A stretch of 64,000 bases of DNA from Pseudomonas laurylsulfativorans (GCF_002906155.1 NZ_MUJK01000001.1:1-64000); one strand, 5' to 3'; shown: positions 53,020-62,956, counted from the stretch's first letter. Numbers and translations: made by a program. The notes: generated by a model from the sequence alone, not told the origin.

Positions 53020-54894
53020 ATGCACAACAGGAATTACAACGTTCATACCCTGGTCAAACCCCTGGCCGTGGCCATTTCCCTGGCGTCTGCGGGCGCGGCG
53101 CAAGCACTGCCATTCCAGCTGGAAAACGGCTGGGAAGGGGAGTGGAACACCACGCTGTCGGTGGGTTCGCAATGGCGTGCCGAGGATCAGGACCACGATC
53201 TCTACAGCGCGGCCAACGGTGCCGTGCTCGGTAAGTCCGGCGGCAACGGCGGGTCGGTAGATGCCGGCAACCTCAACTACGACAAGGGCGATCGCGTCTC
53301 GACCATCGCCAAGTTCGTCACCGACCTGTCACTGCGCAATGGCGACATGGGCGGGCTGGTCCGGGTCAAGGGCTGGTATGACGAGGCGCTGAAGGATGAA
53401 GACGTCAATTTCGGTAGTGCCTCCAACGGCTATCGCAAGAAGCCGCTGAACGACGACGGCTATGCCGACCTGCAGAAGTTCAGTGGGGTCTACCTGCTCG
53501 ATGCCTACGCCTACAACACCTACTACTTCGATGAGACGCCGGTCCAGGTGCGCCTCGGCCGCCAGGTGGTGAACTGGGGCGAGAGCGCTTACATCCAGGG
53601 CATCAACCAGATCAACCCGCTGGACGTACCGGCCTTGCGCCGGCCCGGAACGGAACTCAAGGAAGCCCTGATCCCCGTGTGGATGGGCTACATGAACATC
53701 GGCCTGCCGGCCGGGATTTCCATGGAGGCGTTCTACCAGCTCAAGTACGAAGCCACCGCCATCGAAGGTTGCGGACATTATTGGTCTGTCACCGAGAGCG
53801 CCATTGGCCAGGACTTTGGCGATTGCCAGCTGGGCACCTTCCTCGGCGGCACCAATCCGTCGTCGCCGACCAAGATTGCCGCCGGCGCCTACCTGCCGGA
53901 GATCAAGGGCAAGGAGCCCCACGACAGCGGCCAGTGGGGCGTGGCATTCCGCTTCCCGCTGGATGCCCTCGACGGCGAGTTGGGCCTGTACTACCTCAAC
54001 TATCACTCGCGCACGCCGTACCTGGGCTTGCGCAGCACCGGTAGCGCAGCGCTGACGGAGTTTCCCAACGCCGGGACACCGGGAGCGGTGGCACGCAACG
54101 CTCAAGGCCAGTTCGTCGGGCCCAGCTGGGAGTACCCGGAAGACATTCGCCTGTATGGCCTGAGCTTCACCACCACCCTGGGCGGATGGTCGATCGGCTC
54201 GGAACTGAGCTACTCGCCTAACCAGCCGGCGCAGATCAATGGCGGCGATTTGCTCAACGGCGCCCTGGCCGGTGTCGGCCCGGCGGCCGACCTGCTGCAG
54301 TTGGTCAAAGTGCAAAGCCAGTCGTTTACCGCAGGCTGGGATCGTTATGAAAAAACCCAGTTCCAGGTCAATGGCGTGAACGTGTTCCCCAACGTGCTCA
54401 AGGCCGAGAACCTGACGGTGGTCGCTGAAGTCGGCTTCCAGTGGAACAACATTCCCCAGGATGACGATGACCGCCGCTACGGTCGTGGCTTCATCTACGG
54501 CCTGGGTTCGTCACCGACCATTCCCGCCGGTGGCAACACCTGTACCAGCCCGGTGCCTAGCCTGGTCAACTCCAGTCCGGCCGGCTGCAAGAACGATGGG
54601 TATGTCACCGACTTCGCCTGGGGTTATCGCCTGCGTGGCCAGCTCGATTACAACAACTTCCTCGGCACCAGCGTCACGGCATCGCCTTACGCCTTCGTCG
54701 GTCAGGACGTCGACGGGGTCTCGATGGACGGCCAGTTCAACGAAGGCCGGATCACCAGCGCCCTGGGCATCACCTTCGATTACAACAAGCAGCACAAGCT
54801 CGATTTCAGCTACGTGAGTTTTGACAACAGCGCCGAATACGACCCGCTGCACGACCGCGATTTCTACTCCGCCAATTACAGCTACAGCTTCTGA
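53020..54894 (+). CDS. DUF1302 outer-membrane protein
   Basis: A 624-residue exported protein. A signal peptide (VKPLAVAISLASAGAAQALPF) leads into a long chain of amphipathic strands ending in Tyr-Ser-Phe (YSANYSYSF), the mark of an outer-membrane barrel. VRLGRQVVNWGESAYIQGINQINPLDVPALRRPGTELKEALIPV is the DUF1302 core. Of two nearby ATGs (53005 and 53020) the second has GGAGATC correctly placed. First of four genes (DUF1302, DUF1329, YCF48, MMPL) that recur together in proteobacteria beside catabolic genes for hydrophobic compounds. Likely the outer-membrane part of that system. Confidence 0.88.
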   Translation: MHNRNYNVHTLVKPLAVAISLASAGAAQALPFQLENGWEGEWNTTLSVGSQWRAEDQDHDLYSAANGAVLGKSGGNGGSVDAGNLNYDKGDRVSTIAKFVTDLSLRNGDMGGLVRVKGWYDEALKDEDVNFGSASNGYRKKPLNDDGYADLQKFSGVYLLDAYAYNTYYFDETPVQVRLGRQVVNWGESAYIQGINQINPLDVPALRRPGTELKEALIPVWMGYMNIGLPAGISMEAFYQLKYEATAIEGCGHYWSVTESAIGQDFGDCQLGTFLGGTNPSSPTKIAAGAYLPEIKGKEPHDSGQWGVAFRFPLDALDGELGLYYLNYHSRTPYLGLRSTGSAALTEFPNAGTPGAVARNAQGQFVGPSWEYPEDIRLYGLSFTTTLGGWSIGSELSYSPNQPAQINGGDLLNGALAGVGPAADLLQLVKVQSQSFTAGWDRYEKTQFQVNGVNVFPNVLKAENLTVVAEVGFQWNNIPQDDDDRRYGRGFIYGLGSSPTIPAGGNTCTSPVPSLVNSSPAGCKNDGYVTDFAWGYRLRGQLDYNNFLGTSVTASPYAFVGQDVDGVSMDGQFNEGRITSALGITFDYNKQHKLDFSYVSFDNSAEYDPLHDRDFYSANYSYSF

Positions 54895-54917
54895 CAGAAC
54901 AATAAGAGGTAAGTCCG

Positions 54918-56273
54918 ATGAACACGATTCTTCATGCCGCGCGCCTGGGCGGCATGGCGTCTGCCTTGCTGCTCGCCCTGAGCAGCCCGGCACATGCCCA
55001 GATCACTGCCGATCAAGCCGCCCGCCTGGGCAAGGACCTGACGCCGCTGGGTGGCGAGATGGCCGGCAATGCCGACGGTTCCATTCCCGCGTACACCGGC
55101 GGCCTGGCACAACCACCGGCCGGCTGGAGCCCGGAGCAGGGCTATGTCGACCCGTTCGCCAGCGAGAAACCGCTGTTCACCATCACGGCCGCGAACATGG
55201 CGCAGTACAAGGACAAGATCACCCCGGGCATGCAGGCGTTGCTGGCCAAGTACCCGAGCTATTCGATTCCCGTCTACCCGACCCATCGTACCGCCATGGT
55301 GCCGGCAGCGGTCGCCGACAAGGTCCGGCAGGAAGCGCTGCACGCCGAACTCAATGGCTTCGGCGTGAGCAATCTGAACGGCTCGACCACGCCTTTCCCG
55401 ATTCCGAAAAATGGCCTGGAAGCGATCTGGAACCATAACGTGCGCTACCTCGGCGGTGGCTTGCAGCGCACCTATGCCTCCTTCCCGGTGCGCGGCGGGG
55501 GTGACTATTACGCCTTGCGCATCGAGGAAAACCGCGTCTTCGACACCAACATGGACAAACAGTCGGACAACCGCCTGCTCAACTACTCGGCGCGCTTTAT
55601 CTCCCCGGCCACCCTGGCCGGCACTGTGCAACTGGTGCAGGAGCCGATCGACCAGGTCAAGGAAGTGCGTTCGGCCTGGATCTACAACGTCGGTCAGCGC
55701 CGCGTGCGCCGTGCCCCGGACCTCGCCTATGACAACGTCAACGACGGCACCGAAGGCCTGCGGGTGACCGATGACTTCGACGGCTACAACGGCGCGCCGG
55801 ACCGCTACGACTGGAAACTGCTGGGCAAGCGCGAAATGTATGTGCCCTACAACGACTACAAACTCGGTTCCAAGCAGGTCAAGTACAAGGACATCCTTAC
55901 AGCCAATACCCCCAATACGGACCTGATGCGCTATGAGCTGCACCGCGTCTGGGTGGTGGAAGGGACGCTGCGCCCGGACGCCAAGCATGTCTACGGCAAG
56001 CGCGTGATGTACCTCGACGAGGATTCCTGGACCGTGCTGGCCAGCGATGCCTACGACACCCGTGGCACCTTGTGGCGCGTGGGCGTGCATCCGCTGATCC
56101 AGTATTACGACGCGCAAGTGCCCTGGTACCGCGCCAACATCTGGCATGACCTGAGTAACGGTGGTTATTACCTCGCCGGTCTGGCCAACGAAGAGCAGCA
56201 ACCGTGGAAGTTCGGGATAAAAGGGCGCTTCGTCGACTTCCAGCCCGATGCATTGCGTCGCATGGGCAAGTGA
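54918..56273 (+). CDS. DUF1329 periplasmic/outer-membrane protein
   Basis: A 451-residue exported protein; signal peptide MNTILHAARLGGMASALLLALSSPAHA. The DUF1329 pattern is clear: LGKDLTPLGGEMAGNADGSIPAYTGGL at the start, RRAPDLAYDNVNDGTEGLRVTDDFDGYNGAPDRYDWKLLGKREMYVPYN in the middle, and VWVVEGTLRPDAKHVYGKRVMYLDEDSWTVLASDAYDTRGTLWR. I recall the family as related in fold to LolA/LolB lipoprotein carriers, which would suit handling of a hydrophobic molecule. It starts 24 bases after the DUF1302 gene, so it is in the same operon. Confidence 0.9.
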   Translation: MNTILHAARLGGMASALLLALSSPAHAQITADQAARLGKDLTPLGGEMAGNADGSIPAYTGGLAQPPAGWSPEQGYVDPFASEKPLFTITAANMAQYKDKITPGMQALLAKYPSYSIPVYPTHRTAMVPAAVADKVRQEALHAELNGFGVSNLNGSTTPFPIPKNGLEAIWNHNVRYLGGGLQRTYASFPVRGGGDYYALRIEENRVFDTNMDKQSDNRLLNYSARFISPATLAGTVQLVQEPIDQVKEVRSAWIYNVGQRRVRRAPDLAYDNVNDGTEGLRVTDDFDGYNGAPDRYDWKLLGKREMYVPYNDYKLGSKQVKYKDILTANTPNTDLMRYELHRVWVVEGTLRPDAKHVYGKRVMYLDEDSWTVLASDAYDTRGTLWRVGVHPLIQYYDAQVPWYRANIWHDLSNGGYYLAGLANEEQQPWKFGIKGRFVDFQPDALRRMGK

Positions 56274-56345
56274 TCGAACCGCGTTTTTCTTGAACCCCGC
56301 TGCGAACCGCCCTCTGGCGGTTCGCAGGCACACCGGAATACTTTT

Positions 56346-57302
56346 ATGTCCTTACGCCACCTGGAACTGCTGGCGGGCGTCGGCCTGTGCCTGCTCGCCA
56401 CTTCACTGCGCGCCGAACCGCCCAAACTCGACTATCAGATCAGTGCCAATCACGTGTTCCTGCTCAACATCGCCGACAGCGGCGAGCATCTGGTCGCCGT
56501 CGGCGAGCGCGGGGTGGTGATGATTGCCGATGAGCGCTCGCGGGAATGGCGCTCGGTGCGCTCGGACACCACGCGAACCCTCTCCGGCGTGGCGTTTGCC
56601 AGTGCCGATATCGGCGTCGCCGTCGGCCATGGCGGCACGTTGATACGCACCGAGGATGGCGGCAGCCACTGGACGTCAGTCGAGACCGAGGCCAACGGTG
56701 ACTCGTTGCTCGGCGTCGCGGCGCTGGGGGAAGGGCGCATGGCCGCCTGGGGCGCGTTCGGTCTCTATCTGTTGTCGAAGGACAACGGTGTCAGCTGGGA
56801 GCGCCTACCGGTGCTGGATAACGATTTCGACAGGCACATTTCCCAGGTCACTGTGCTGGCGGGCGGCGATTGCCTGATGGTGGGCGAGAGCGGCACGCTG
56901 GCCCGTTCCCGCGACCACGGCGAGACCTGGCAGGCCATGCACAGCCCTTACGCCGGCAGCCTGTTCGGTGCCCTGCAATTAAAAAACGGCGACCTGCTGG
57001 TCTACGGCATGCGCGGCAACCTGTGGCTGTCCAGCAACGACGGACAGACCTGGACCAAGCGTGACACCGCCACCACCTTCGCCTTCAACGGCGCGGTGCA
57101 GCTCAAATCCGGACGCGTCCTGGCATTCGGCAACAGCGGCCTGCTGTTGGCCAGCGACGATCAGGGGCGCAGTTTCAAGCCCCAGCCATCCACCCACACC
57201 AGCCTGGCCAAGGCGCTGCAATTGGCCGACGGCCAATTGCTTACGGTCGGCGACCGGGGTGTCACGCCGCTCGGTACGAACGTGACCGAGCGTCAGGAGT
57301 AA
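56346..57302 (+). CDS. YCF48/BNR beta-propeller periplasmic protein
   Basis: A 318-residue exported protein with a signal peptide (LLAGVGLCLLATSLRA). The rest is a seven-bladed propeller of BNR/YCF48 type: repeated patterns such as LIRTEDGGSHWTSV, LLSKDNGVSWERLPV, LARSRDHGETWQAM, LWLSSNDGQTWTKRDT, LLLASDDQGRSFKPQ. In plants the YCF48 homologue helps assemble photosystem II; in this bacterial operon it probably scaffolds assembly of the neighbouring envelope proteins. It precedes the MMPL gene by four bases. Confidence 0.88.
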   Translation: MSLRHLELLAGVGLCLLATSLRAEPPKLDYQISANHVFLLNIADSGEHLVAVGERGVVMIADERSREWRSVRSDTTRTLSGVAFASADIGVAVGHGGTLIRTEDGGSHWTSVETEANGDSLLGVAALGEGRMAAWGAFGLYLLSKDNGVSWERLPVLDNDFDRHISQVTVLAGGDCLMVGESGTLARSRDHGETWQAMHSPYAGSLFGALQLKNGDLLVYGMRGNLWLSSNDGQTWTKRDTATTFAFNGAVQLKSGRVLAFGNSGLLLASDDQGRSFKPQPSTHTSLAKALQLADGQLLTVGDRGVTPLGTNVTERQE

Positions 57303-57305
57303 GCC

Positions 57306-59696
57306 ATGAGCATTCAGGAAAAATACGTGACGAATGCCGATGGACTGGCACGCAAGGATTTCGCCCAGGGCATGGTCGGCAAAGTCTCCTACTGGATCTT
57401 CCACCAGCGTAAAGCGCTGTTGGCGCTGTTTATATTGATCACCATGGCGCTGGGCTACAGCGCCACGCACCTCAAGGTCGAAGCCGGTTTCTTCAAGATG
57501 ATCCCGCTGCACCACGAGTACATGAAAACCTTCCTCGACTACCAGAAGGATTTCGGTGGCGCCAACAAGGTGCTGGTGGCGGTGAAGAGCAACAAGGGCG
57601 AAATCTTTACCCCCGAGGCCATGGCGGTCCTGCGCAAAGTGTCCGATGAAGTGTTCTTCATCAACGGCGTGGAGCGCAGTTCTGTGACCTCGCTGTTCAC
57701 CTCCAACGTACGCTACACCGAGGTGGTCGAAGACGGTTTTACCGGTGGCAACCTGGTAGATTCCAGTTACGCCGGCACTCCGCAGCAGGTCGCCCAGGCC
57801 CGTGAACGCACGCTCAAGTCTGACTGGGTCGGGCGCATTGTCTCCAATGACCTGAGTTCGGCCATGGTCGTGGCCAACCTGCAGGAGACCGATCCGGTCA
57901 CCGGCAAGCGTCTGGACCTGCAGCAAGTCGCGAACACCCTGGAGAAGATTCGCCAGGACAACCAGAACCCCGATATCAGCATCCACATCATCGGCTTCGC
58001 CAAATCCATCGGCGACATCGCCGAGGGCGCGTCCGGTGTGCTGGTGTTCTTCATCATCGCCTTCGTCATCAGTGCGCTGCTGTTGTACTGGTATTGCGGC
58101 TCCCTGATGTTGACCGGCTGGGCACTGATTTGCGCCATGGTGCCGGTGGTCTGGCTGCTTGGGCTGCTGCCGTTGCTGAAGCTAACCCTCGACCCGATGT
58201 CGATCCTCGTGCCGTTCCTGATCTTCTCCATCGGCGTGTCCCACGCGGTGCAGATGACCAACGCCTGGAAACTGGAGACCCTGAACGGCGCCGACGGCGT
58301 CACCGCCTCGCGCAACTGCTTCCAGAAACTCTTCGTGCCCGGCGCCGTGGCGTTGCTGGCCAACGCCCTGGGCTTTATCGTCATCGCCCTGGTCGACATC
58401 GAGATGGTGCGCGAACTGGCGATCACCGCGACCCTGGGTGTGTCGGTGATGATCGTCACCAACAAGATGCTGTTGCCGATTCTGCTGTCCTTCATGCGCC
58501 TGTCCGCGGCGGACGCGCAGAAACTGCGGGGCAAGGAAACACTCGGCGCCGGGCTGTGGGAGCGCCTGGGTGTGCTGGCGACCCGTCGCGGCGCCGCCTG
58601 GGCATTATTGTGTGCAGCGGTGTTGCTGGGTTGGGGCTTGTTCGAAGCGCGGCACCTGCATGTCGGCGACATCGGCGCCGGGGTACCCGAATTGCGTGCG
58701 GATTCGCGCTACAACCAGGACGTGGCGGTCATTACCCGGGACTTCGCCATCGGCGTCGACTTGCTGCAGGTGATCGTCAAAGCCCAGGGCGATGAAACCC
58801 CCTGCGTCAAACGCGAGGTGCTCGACCCGATCAGCGAGCTGGAGCTGTATTTGCGCCAGGACGACGGCGTGTCTTCGGTCCGCAGTCTCGCCAGTTTTGT
58901 CGGCAACATCACCCAGGCCTATGCCGAAACCGATCTGAAGTGGCGCGTGTTGCCCGAACCCACCGCGCAGATCGCCCAGGGCGTCGGCTTCGCGACCCGG
59001 GTCGGCACCGAGTACATGAACAGCGCGTGCAATGCGATCCCGGTGTCCATCTATACCAAGGACCACCAGGCTGAGACCATCAGTGGCCTGATGAACCGGA
59101 TCAAGGCTTTCAAGGCGGCCTATGACAACGAACAAGTCACCTTTGAGCTGGCGTCGGGCAACGTCGGGGTCATGGCGGCCACCAATGAAGTGGTGCACGC
59201 TGGCGACCGGCTAGTGAACAGCGCGCTGTTTGCCTCGGTGACGTTGCTGTGCCTGTGGATGTTCCGCTCCTGGCGCATCACCCTCTGCGTGATCATCCCG
59301 CTGGCGCTGGTCACGGTGTTGTGCAACGCGCTGATGGCGCTGCTGGGCATCGGCGTCAAGGTCAACACCTTGCCGGTGGTGGCGCTCGGCGTGGGGGTTG
59401 GCGTGGACTACGGGATTTATCTGTTCGAACGCATCAAGCATGAGATGCATGAGGGCGGTATGAACCTGCGCGATGCGTTTGTCGAAGCCCTCAAGCAGCG
59501 CGGCACGGCGTCGGTATTCACCGCCGTGACCATGACCCTGTCGATCGCCACCTGGGCCTTCTCCAACCTCAAGTTCCAGGCCGACATGGGCATCCTGCTG
59601 GCCTTCATGTTCCTGGTGAACATGCTCGGCGCCATCCTGTTGTTGCCAGCACTGGCTGCCTGGCTGCTGCCCCGCAAAACAGGCAGCCGAATCTGA
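57306..59696 (+). CDS. MMPL/RND-family transporter
   Basis: A 796-residue inner-membrane RND permease with two six-helix bundles and large periplasmic loops (about 65-245 and 450-610). LDPMSILVPFLIFSIGVSHAVQMTNAWKLE in the first bundle and TLPVVALGVGVGVDYGIYLFERIKHEM in the second hold charged residues used for proton relay in the family. MMPL transporters move lipids or hydrophobic metabolites (MmpL3, HpnN). Together with DUF1302, DUF1329 and YCF48 proteins it would make an envelope-spanning lipid or sterol-like substrate system, direction unknown. Ends before a REPIN. Confidence 0.92.
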   Translation: MSIQEKYVTNADGLARKDFAQGMVGKVSYWIFHQRKALLALFILITMALGYSATHLKVEAGFFKMIPLHHEYMKTFLDYQKDFGGANKVLVAVKSNKGEIFTPEAMAVLRKVSDEVFFINGVERSSVTSLFTSNVRYTEVVEDGFTGGNLVDSSYAGTPQQVAQARERTLKSDWVGRIVSNDLSSAMVVANLQETDPVTGKRLDLQQVANTLEKIRQDNQNPDISIHIIGFAKSIGDIAEGASGVLVFFIIAFVISALLLYWYCGSLMLTGWALICAMVPVVWLLGLLPLLKLTLDPMSILVPFLIFSIGVSHAVQMTNAWKLETLNGADGVTASRNCFQKLFVPGAVALLANALGFIVIALVDIEMVRELAITATLGVSVMIVTNKMLLPILLSFMRLSAADAQKLRGKETLGAGLWERLGVLATRRGAAWALLCAAVLLGWGLFEARHLHVGDIGAGVPELRADSRYNQDVAVITRDFAIGVDLLQVIVKAQGDETPCVKREVLDPISELELYLRQDDGVSSVRSLASFVGNITQAYAETDLKWRVLPEPTAQIAQGVGFATRVGTEYMNSACNAIPVSIYTKDHQAETISGLMNRIKAFKAAYDNEQVTFELASGNVGVMAATNEVVHAGDRLVNSALFASVTLLCLWMFRSWRITLCVIIPLALVTVLCNALMALLGIGVKVNTLPVVALGVGVGVDYGIYLFERIKHEMHEGGMNLRDAFVEALKQRGTASVFTAVTMTLSIATWAFSNLKFQADMGILLAFMFLVNMLGAILLLPALAAWLLPRKTGSRI

Positions 59697-59700
59697 TCCC

Positions 59701-59817
59701 CTGTAGGAGCGAGCACGCTCGCGAGAGACGTCAACGATAACGCGCGGGTACCTGAATGCCCGCGTTGTCTGGTCCACCATCGTCGGAACGCCGCCCGGAG
59801 CGCTCGCTCCTACACAG
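59701..59817. repeat. REPIN, inverted orientation
   Basis: Arms CTGTAGGAGCGAGCACGCTC (59701) and GCTCGCTCCTACACAGG (to 59817). The spacer TCAACGATAACGCG...CGCGTTGTCTGGTCCACCATCG corresponds, in opposite orientation, to that of the copies at 1342 and 37029. Confidence 0.9.
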
Positions 59818-59911
59818 GTTTGAAAGTGAATCGACGCTTGTCGGAGTCATTGCCGAGATACCTGGCTCATTGTTGAGCCGGGTTTTTTTCATCCAAAGGA
59901 GCGTTAATCCA

Positions 59912-61366
59912 ATGAAGAACACCTTCAGCTACTCCTTGCTGGCCCTTGCCATGGTCGTTGTGCTGGCAGGCGGCGCCCAGGCTGGCGTCGGCAAACCAGC
60001 CGCCGCGATCCCGGGTGTCCCGACCGGCACTGTCATCACACCTGCCAGCGCCACAGTCATCGCCCAGGACGCCTACCTGTGGGGTTGGCCGATCGTCAAC
60101 GCCTTCAACCGCCGCACGTCCTTCTCCCGGGCTCCGGAACCGGGATTAGTGGGCGGCATTCTGCCGGCGGCGCCGACCGGCTATATCAGCATGCTCACCG
60201 ACTACATCACGCCGGAGCAACGCTGGATCGCGCACCCCAACCAGGACGTGGTGTATGGCTTTGGTTATGGCGCCACCGACGACGATCCAATGGTCTTGCA
60301 GGTGCCGGACTTCGCTGATCGTTACTGGGTGTATGCGCTTTATGATGCCCGCAGTGAAGAGTTCTCCAGACTGGGCAAACAGTATGGCACCCGACCCGGC
60401 AACTATCTGGTGGTCGGGCCGAACTGGAAGGGCAGCGTGCCCGAGGGCATCACCCAGGTCATCCAGTCGCCTACCGAACTGGTCGCCGTTGGCCCGCGTG
60501 TCTTTCTGGACGACAGTGCCGAAGACCGCCAGGCCATTCAGTCGGTCCTCAACCAGGTGGTGGTTTATCCGCTGAGCCGGTACACCGGCAAGACGGTCAC
60601 CAAGGACTGGAAGGCCACACCGCATTTCCCTGCGCCGCAAAAGACTTCTGCGGAAGTGCGCTGGGTGAACCCCGAGACTTTCTTCGATCAGCTGCCTGAA
60701 GTGCTCGCCAAGGTGCCACCGCTTGCCGGGGAAGAAAGCCGCTACGCGATGATGAAGGCGCTGCTCGATGCCGCCGCCAAGGACCCGGCGGTCAAGGCCG
60801 CCATCGTCAAGGCCGCCATCGACACTGAAGAAAAGGTGGTATCGCCGCTGTTCTCGTTCCAGACCAATGGCTCACGGCTGCCCAATGGCTGGAACTCGCC
60901 GACCAACGTGGCGCGCTGGGGCAATGACTACCTCACGCGCATGGCCACCGCCAAGTCGAACATGTACACCAATCAACCCGAAGAAACCCGCTACTTCTTC
61001 CTTGAAGTGGACGACAAAGGCCAGCGTCTGCAGGGCGATCATCGATACACCCTGACCTTTCCCAAAGGCCAGACACCGCCGGCGGACGGCTTCTGGTCGC
61101 TGACCATGTACGACCCTCAGCACTTCTTCGCCCCCAACGCCCTTGACCGTTATTCCCTGGGCACAAAAAACAGCAAAAGCCTGAAGTTCAACGCCGACGG
61201 CTCGCTGACTCTGTATGTGCAGCACGACTCGCCCGGCAAGGACAAGCAAAGCAACTGGCTCCCGGCGCCCAGCAGTGATTTCGAAGTGACCATCCGCACC
61301 TATTGGCCAAAGGCCGAGGTGCTCAGCGGCGAATGGACGCCGCCAGGCGCTGTGCGTCTGGACTGA
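59912..61366 (+). CDS. Secreted DUF1254/DUF1214 protein
   Basis: A 484-residue exported protein. Signal peptide FSYSLLALAMVVVLAGGAQA; DUF1254 domain about 55-190 (AQDAYLWGWPIVNAFNRR, DQDVVYGFGYGATDDDPMVLQVPDFADRYWVYALYDARSEEFSRLG); DUF1214 at the end (PADGFWSLTMYDPQHFFAPNALDRYSLGTKNSKSLKFNADGSLTLYVQHDSPG). The start is ATG 59912 with AAAGGAGCG eight bases upstream; an open frame back to 59756 runs through the REPIN. Enzymatic role unknown in the family. It is 39 bases before the sulfatase gene, so the two are probably co-expressed. Confidence 0.9.
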   Translation: MKNTFSYSLLALAMVVVLAGGAQAGVGKPAAAIPGVPTGTVITPASATVIAQDAYLWGWPIVNAFNRRTSFSRAPEPGLVGGILPAAPTGYISMLTDYITPEQRWIAHPNQDVVYGFGYGATDDDPMVLQVPDFADRYWVYALYDARSEEFSRLGKQYGTRPGNYLVVGPNWKGSVPEGITQVIQSPTELVAVGPRVFLDDSAEDRQAIQSVLNQVVVYPLSRYTGKTVTKDWKATPHFPAPQKTSAEVRWVNPETFFDQLPEVLAKVPPLAGEESRYAMMKALLDAAAKDPAVKAAIVKAAIDTEEKVVSPLFSFQTNGSRLPNGWNSPTNVARWGNDYLTRMATAKSNMYTNQPEETRYFFLEVDDKGQRLQGDHRYTLTFPKGQTPPADGFWSLTMYDPQHFFAPNALDRYSLGTKNSKSLKFNADGSLTLYVQHDSPGKDKQSNWLPAPSSDFEVTIRTYWPKAEVLSGEWTPPGAVRLD

Positions 61367-61405
61367 CAGATACACCCATACAACCAATACAATCAGGAGA
61401 TAGGG

Positions 61406-62956
61406 ATGATGAATTCGAGCTCCACGCTCAAGCGCTGGTGCAGTGCGATCGCATTGCTCGCGGCAGGCGTTACGTCACAGGCCATGGCCGCAGACAAACC
61501 GAATATTCTGGTGATTTTCGGTGATGACATCGGCATCACCAACATCAGCAGGTACAGCAACGGCCTCATGGGCTATCAGACGCCCAATATCGACCGCCTA
61601 GCCAAAGAGGGCGTGATGTTCACCGACTATTACGGCGAGCAGAGCTGCACGGCGGGGCGCGCGGCCTTCATCACCGGCCAGCATCCGGTGCGCACCGGCC
61701 TGACCAAGGTCGGCATCCCAGGTGCCGCTGTGGGCCTGAAGCCGGAAGACCCAACCATCGCCGAGTTGCTCAAACCGCTCGGATACACCACGGGGCAGTT
61801 CGGCAAGAACCATCTGGGTGACCGCGATGAATACTTGCCGACCAACCATGGCTTCGACGAGTTCTTCGGCAATCTCTATCACCTCAATGCCGAAGAAGGT
61901 CCCGAAGACCCGGACTGGACCAAGAACCCCGCCATGGACAAGCTGTTCCGTCCCCGCGGCGTGATTCACAGCACTGTCGACGGCAAGATCGAGGACCTCG
62001 GTGCCCTGACGAAAAAACGCATGGAAACCATAGACGAAGAATTCCTCGCGGCCTCGACCAATTTCATGGACAAGGCCGTGAAGGCGGACAAGCCGTTCTT
62101 TGTCTGGTTCAACTCCACACGCATGCATTACTACACCCACATCAGCGACAAAGTCGCCGGCAGGTCGGGGCAGGGCGAGTACAACGATGGGATGCTCGAA
62201 CATGATGACCAGGTCGGCCAGTTGTTGAAAAAGCTCGACGAACTGGGTGTCGCCGATAACACCATCGTCATCTACTCCACCGACAACGGTGTGCACTTCA
62301 ATCAGTGGCCGGACGCAGGCATCACCCCGTTCCGCGGCGAGAAAAACACCAACTGGGAAGGCGGTTTCCGCGTACCGGCCATCGTCCGCTGGCCGAACCA
62401 CATCAAGCCCGACACCCTCTCCAACCAGGTCATGTCGCACCAGGACTGGATGCCAACCTTGCTCGCCGCCGCAGGGGTCACCGACGTCAAGGAACAGTTG
62501 CTCAAGGGATACAAGGCCGGCGCGAAAAACTTCAAGGTGCATCTGGATGGCTACAACTTCCTGCCGTACCTGGAAGGCAAGGAAGCCAAGGGTCCACGTA
62601 CCGATTTCTATTACTTCAGCGACGACGGCAAATTGCTCGGCGTGCGTGACGGTGACTGGAAACTGGTGTTCGCCGAGCAGCGGGCGCACCAATTCGATGT
62701 GTGGCGTGATCCTTTTGTAGAGCTGCGCATCCCCAAGGTCTTCAACCTGCGACGCGATCCGTTCGAGCGTGCGGACACTGACTCCAACAACTACAACCAG
62801 TGGTGGGACAAAAAAGTCGGCATCGTCGCCATGCCGGCCCTGGTGCGGGTCCAGCAATTCCTTGGCACCTTCCAGCAATTCCCTCCGCGCCAACGTCCGG
62901 CCACGTTCACCGCCGACCAGATGGTCGAGAAGTTCATGCATTACCAGACCCAGTGA
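61406..62956 (+). CDS. Periplasmic Cys-type sulfatase (arylsulfatase family)
   Basis: A 516-residue alkaline-phosphatase-fold hydrolase. Signal peptide about 1-29 (WCSAIALLAAGVTSQAMA). The metal site begins with FGDDIG (D40, D41); the formylglycine motif is CTAGR (C81-R85), i.e. the C-x-A-x-R form that needs a formylglycine-generating enzyme, and GKNHLGDRDEYLPTNHGFDEFFG carries the usual Lys/His pair. STDNG about 290 gives further metal ligands. It would release sulfate from a sulfate ester. Flanked on both sides by DUF1254 genes. The final part (FERADTDSNNYNQWWDKKVG) is typical of this subgroup. Substrate unknown. Confidence 0.92.
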   Translation: MMNSSSTLKRWCSAIALLAAGVTSQAMAADKPNILVIFGDDIGITNISRYSNGLMGYQTPNIDRLAKEGVMFTDYYGEQSCTAGRAAFITGQHPVRTGLTKVGIPGAAVGLKPEDPTIAELLKPLGYTTGQFGKNHLGDRDEYLPTNHGFDEFFGNLYHLNAEEGPEDPDWTKNPAMDKLFRPRGVIHSTVDGKIEDLGALTKKRMETIDEEFLAASTNFMDKAVKADKPFFVWFNSTRMHYYTHISDKVAGRSGQGEYNDGMLEHDDQVGQLLKKLDELGVADNTIVIYSTDNGVHFNQWPDAGITPFRGEKNTNWEGGFRVPAIVRWPNHIKPDTLSNQVMSHQDWMPTLLAAAGVTDVKEQLLKGYKAGAKNFKVHLDGYNFLPYLEGKEAKGPRTDFYYFSDDGKLLGVRDGDWKLVFAEQRAHQFDVWRDPFVELRIPKVFNLRRDPFERADTDSNNYNQWWDKKVGIVAMPALVRVQQFLGTFQQFPPRQRPATFTADQMVEKFMHYQTQ

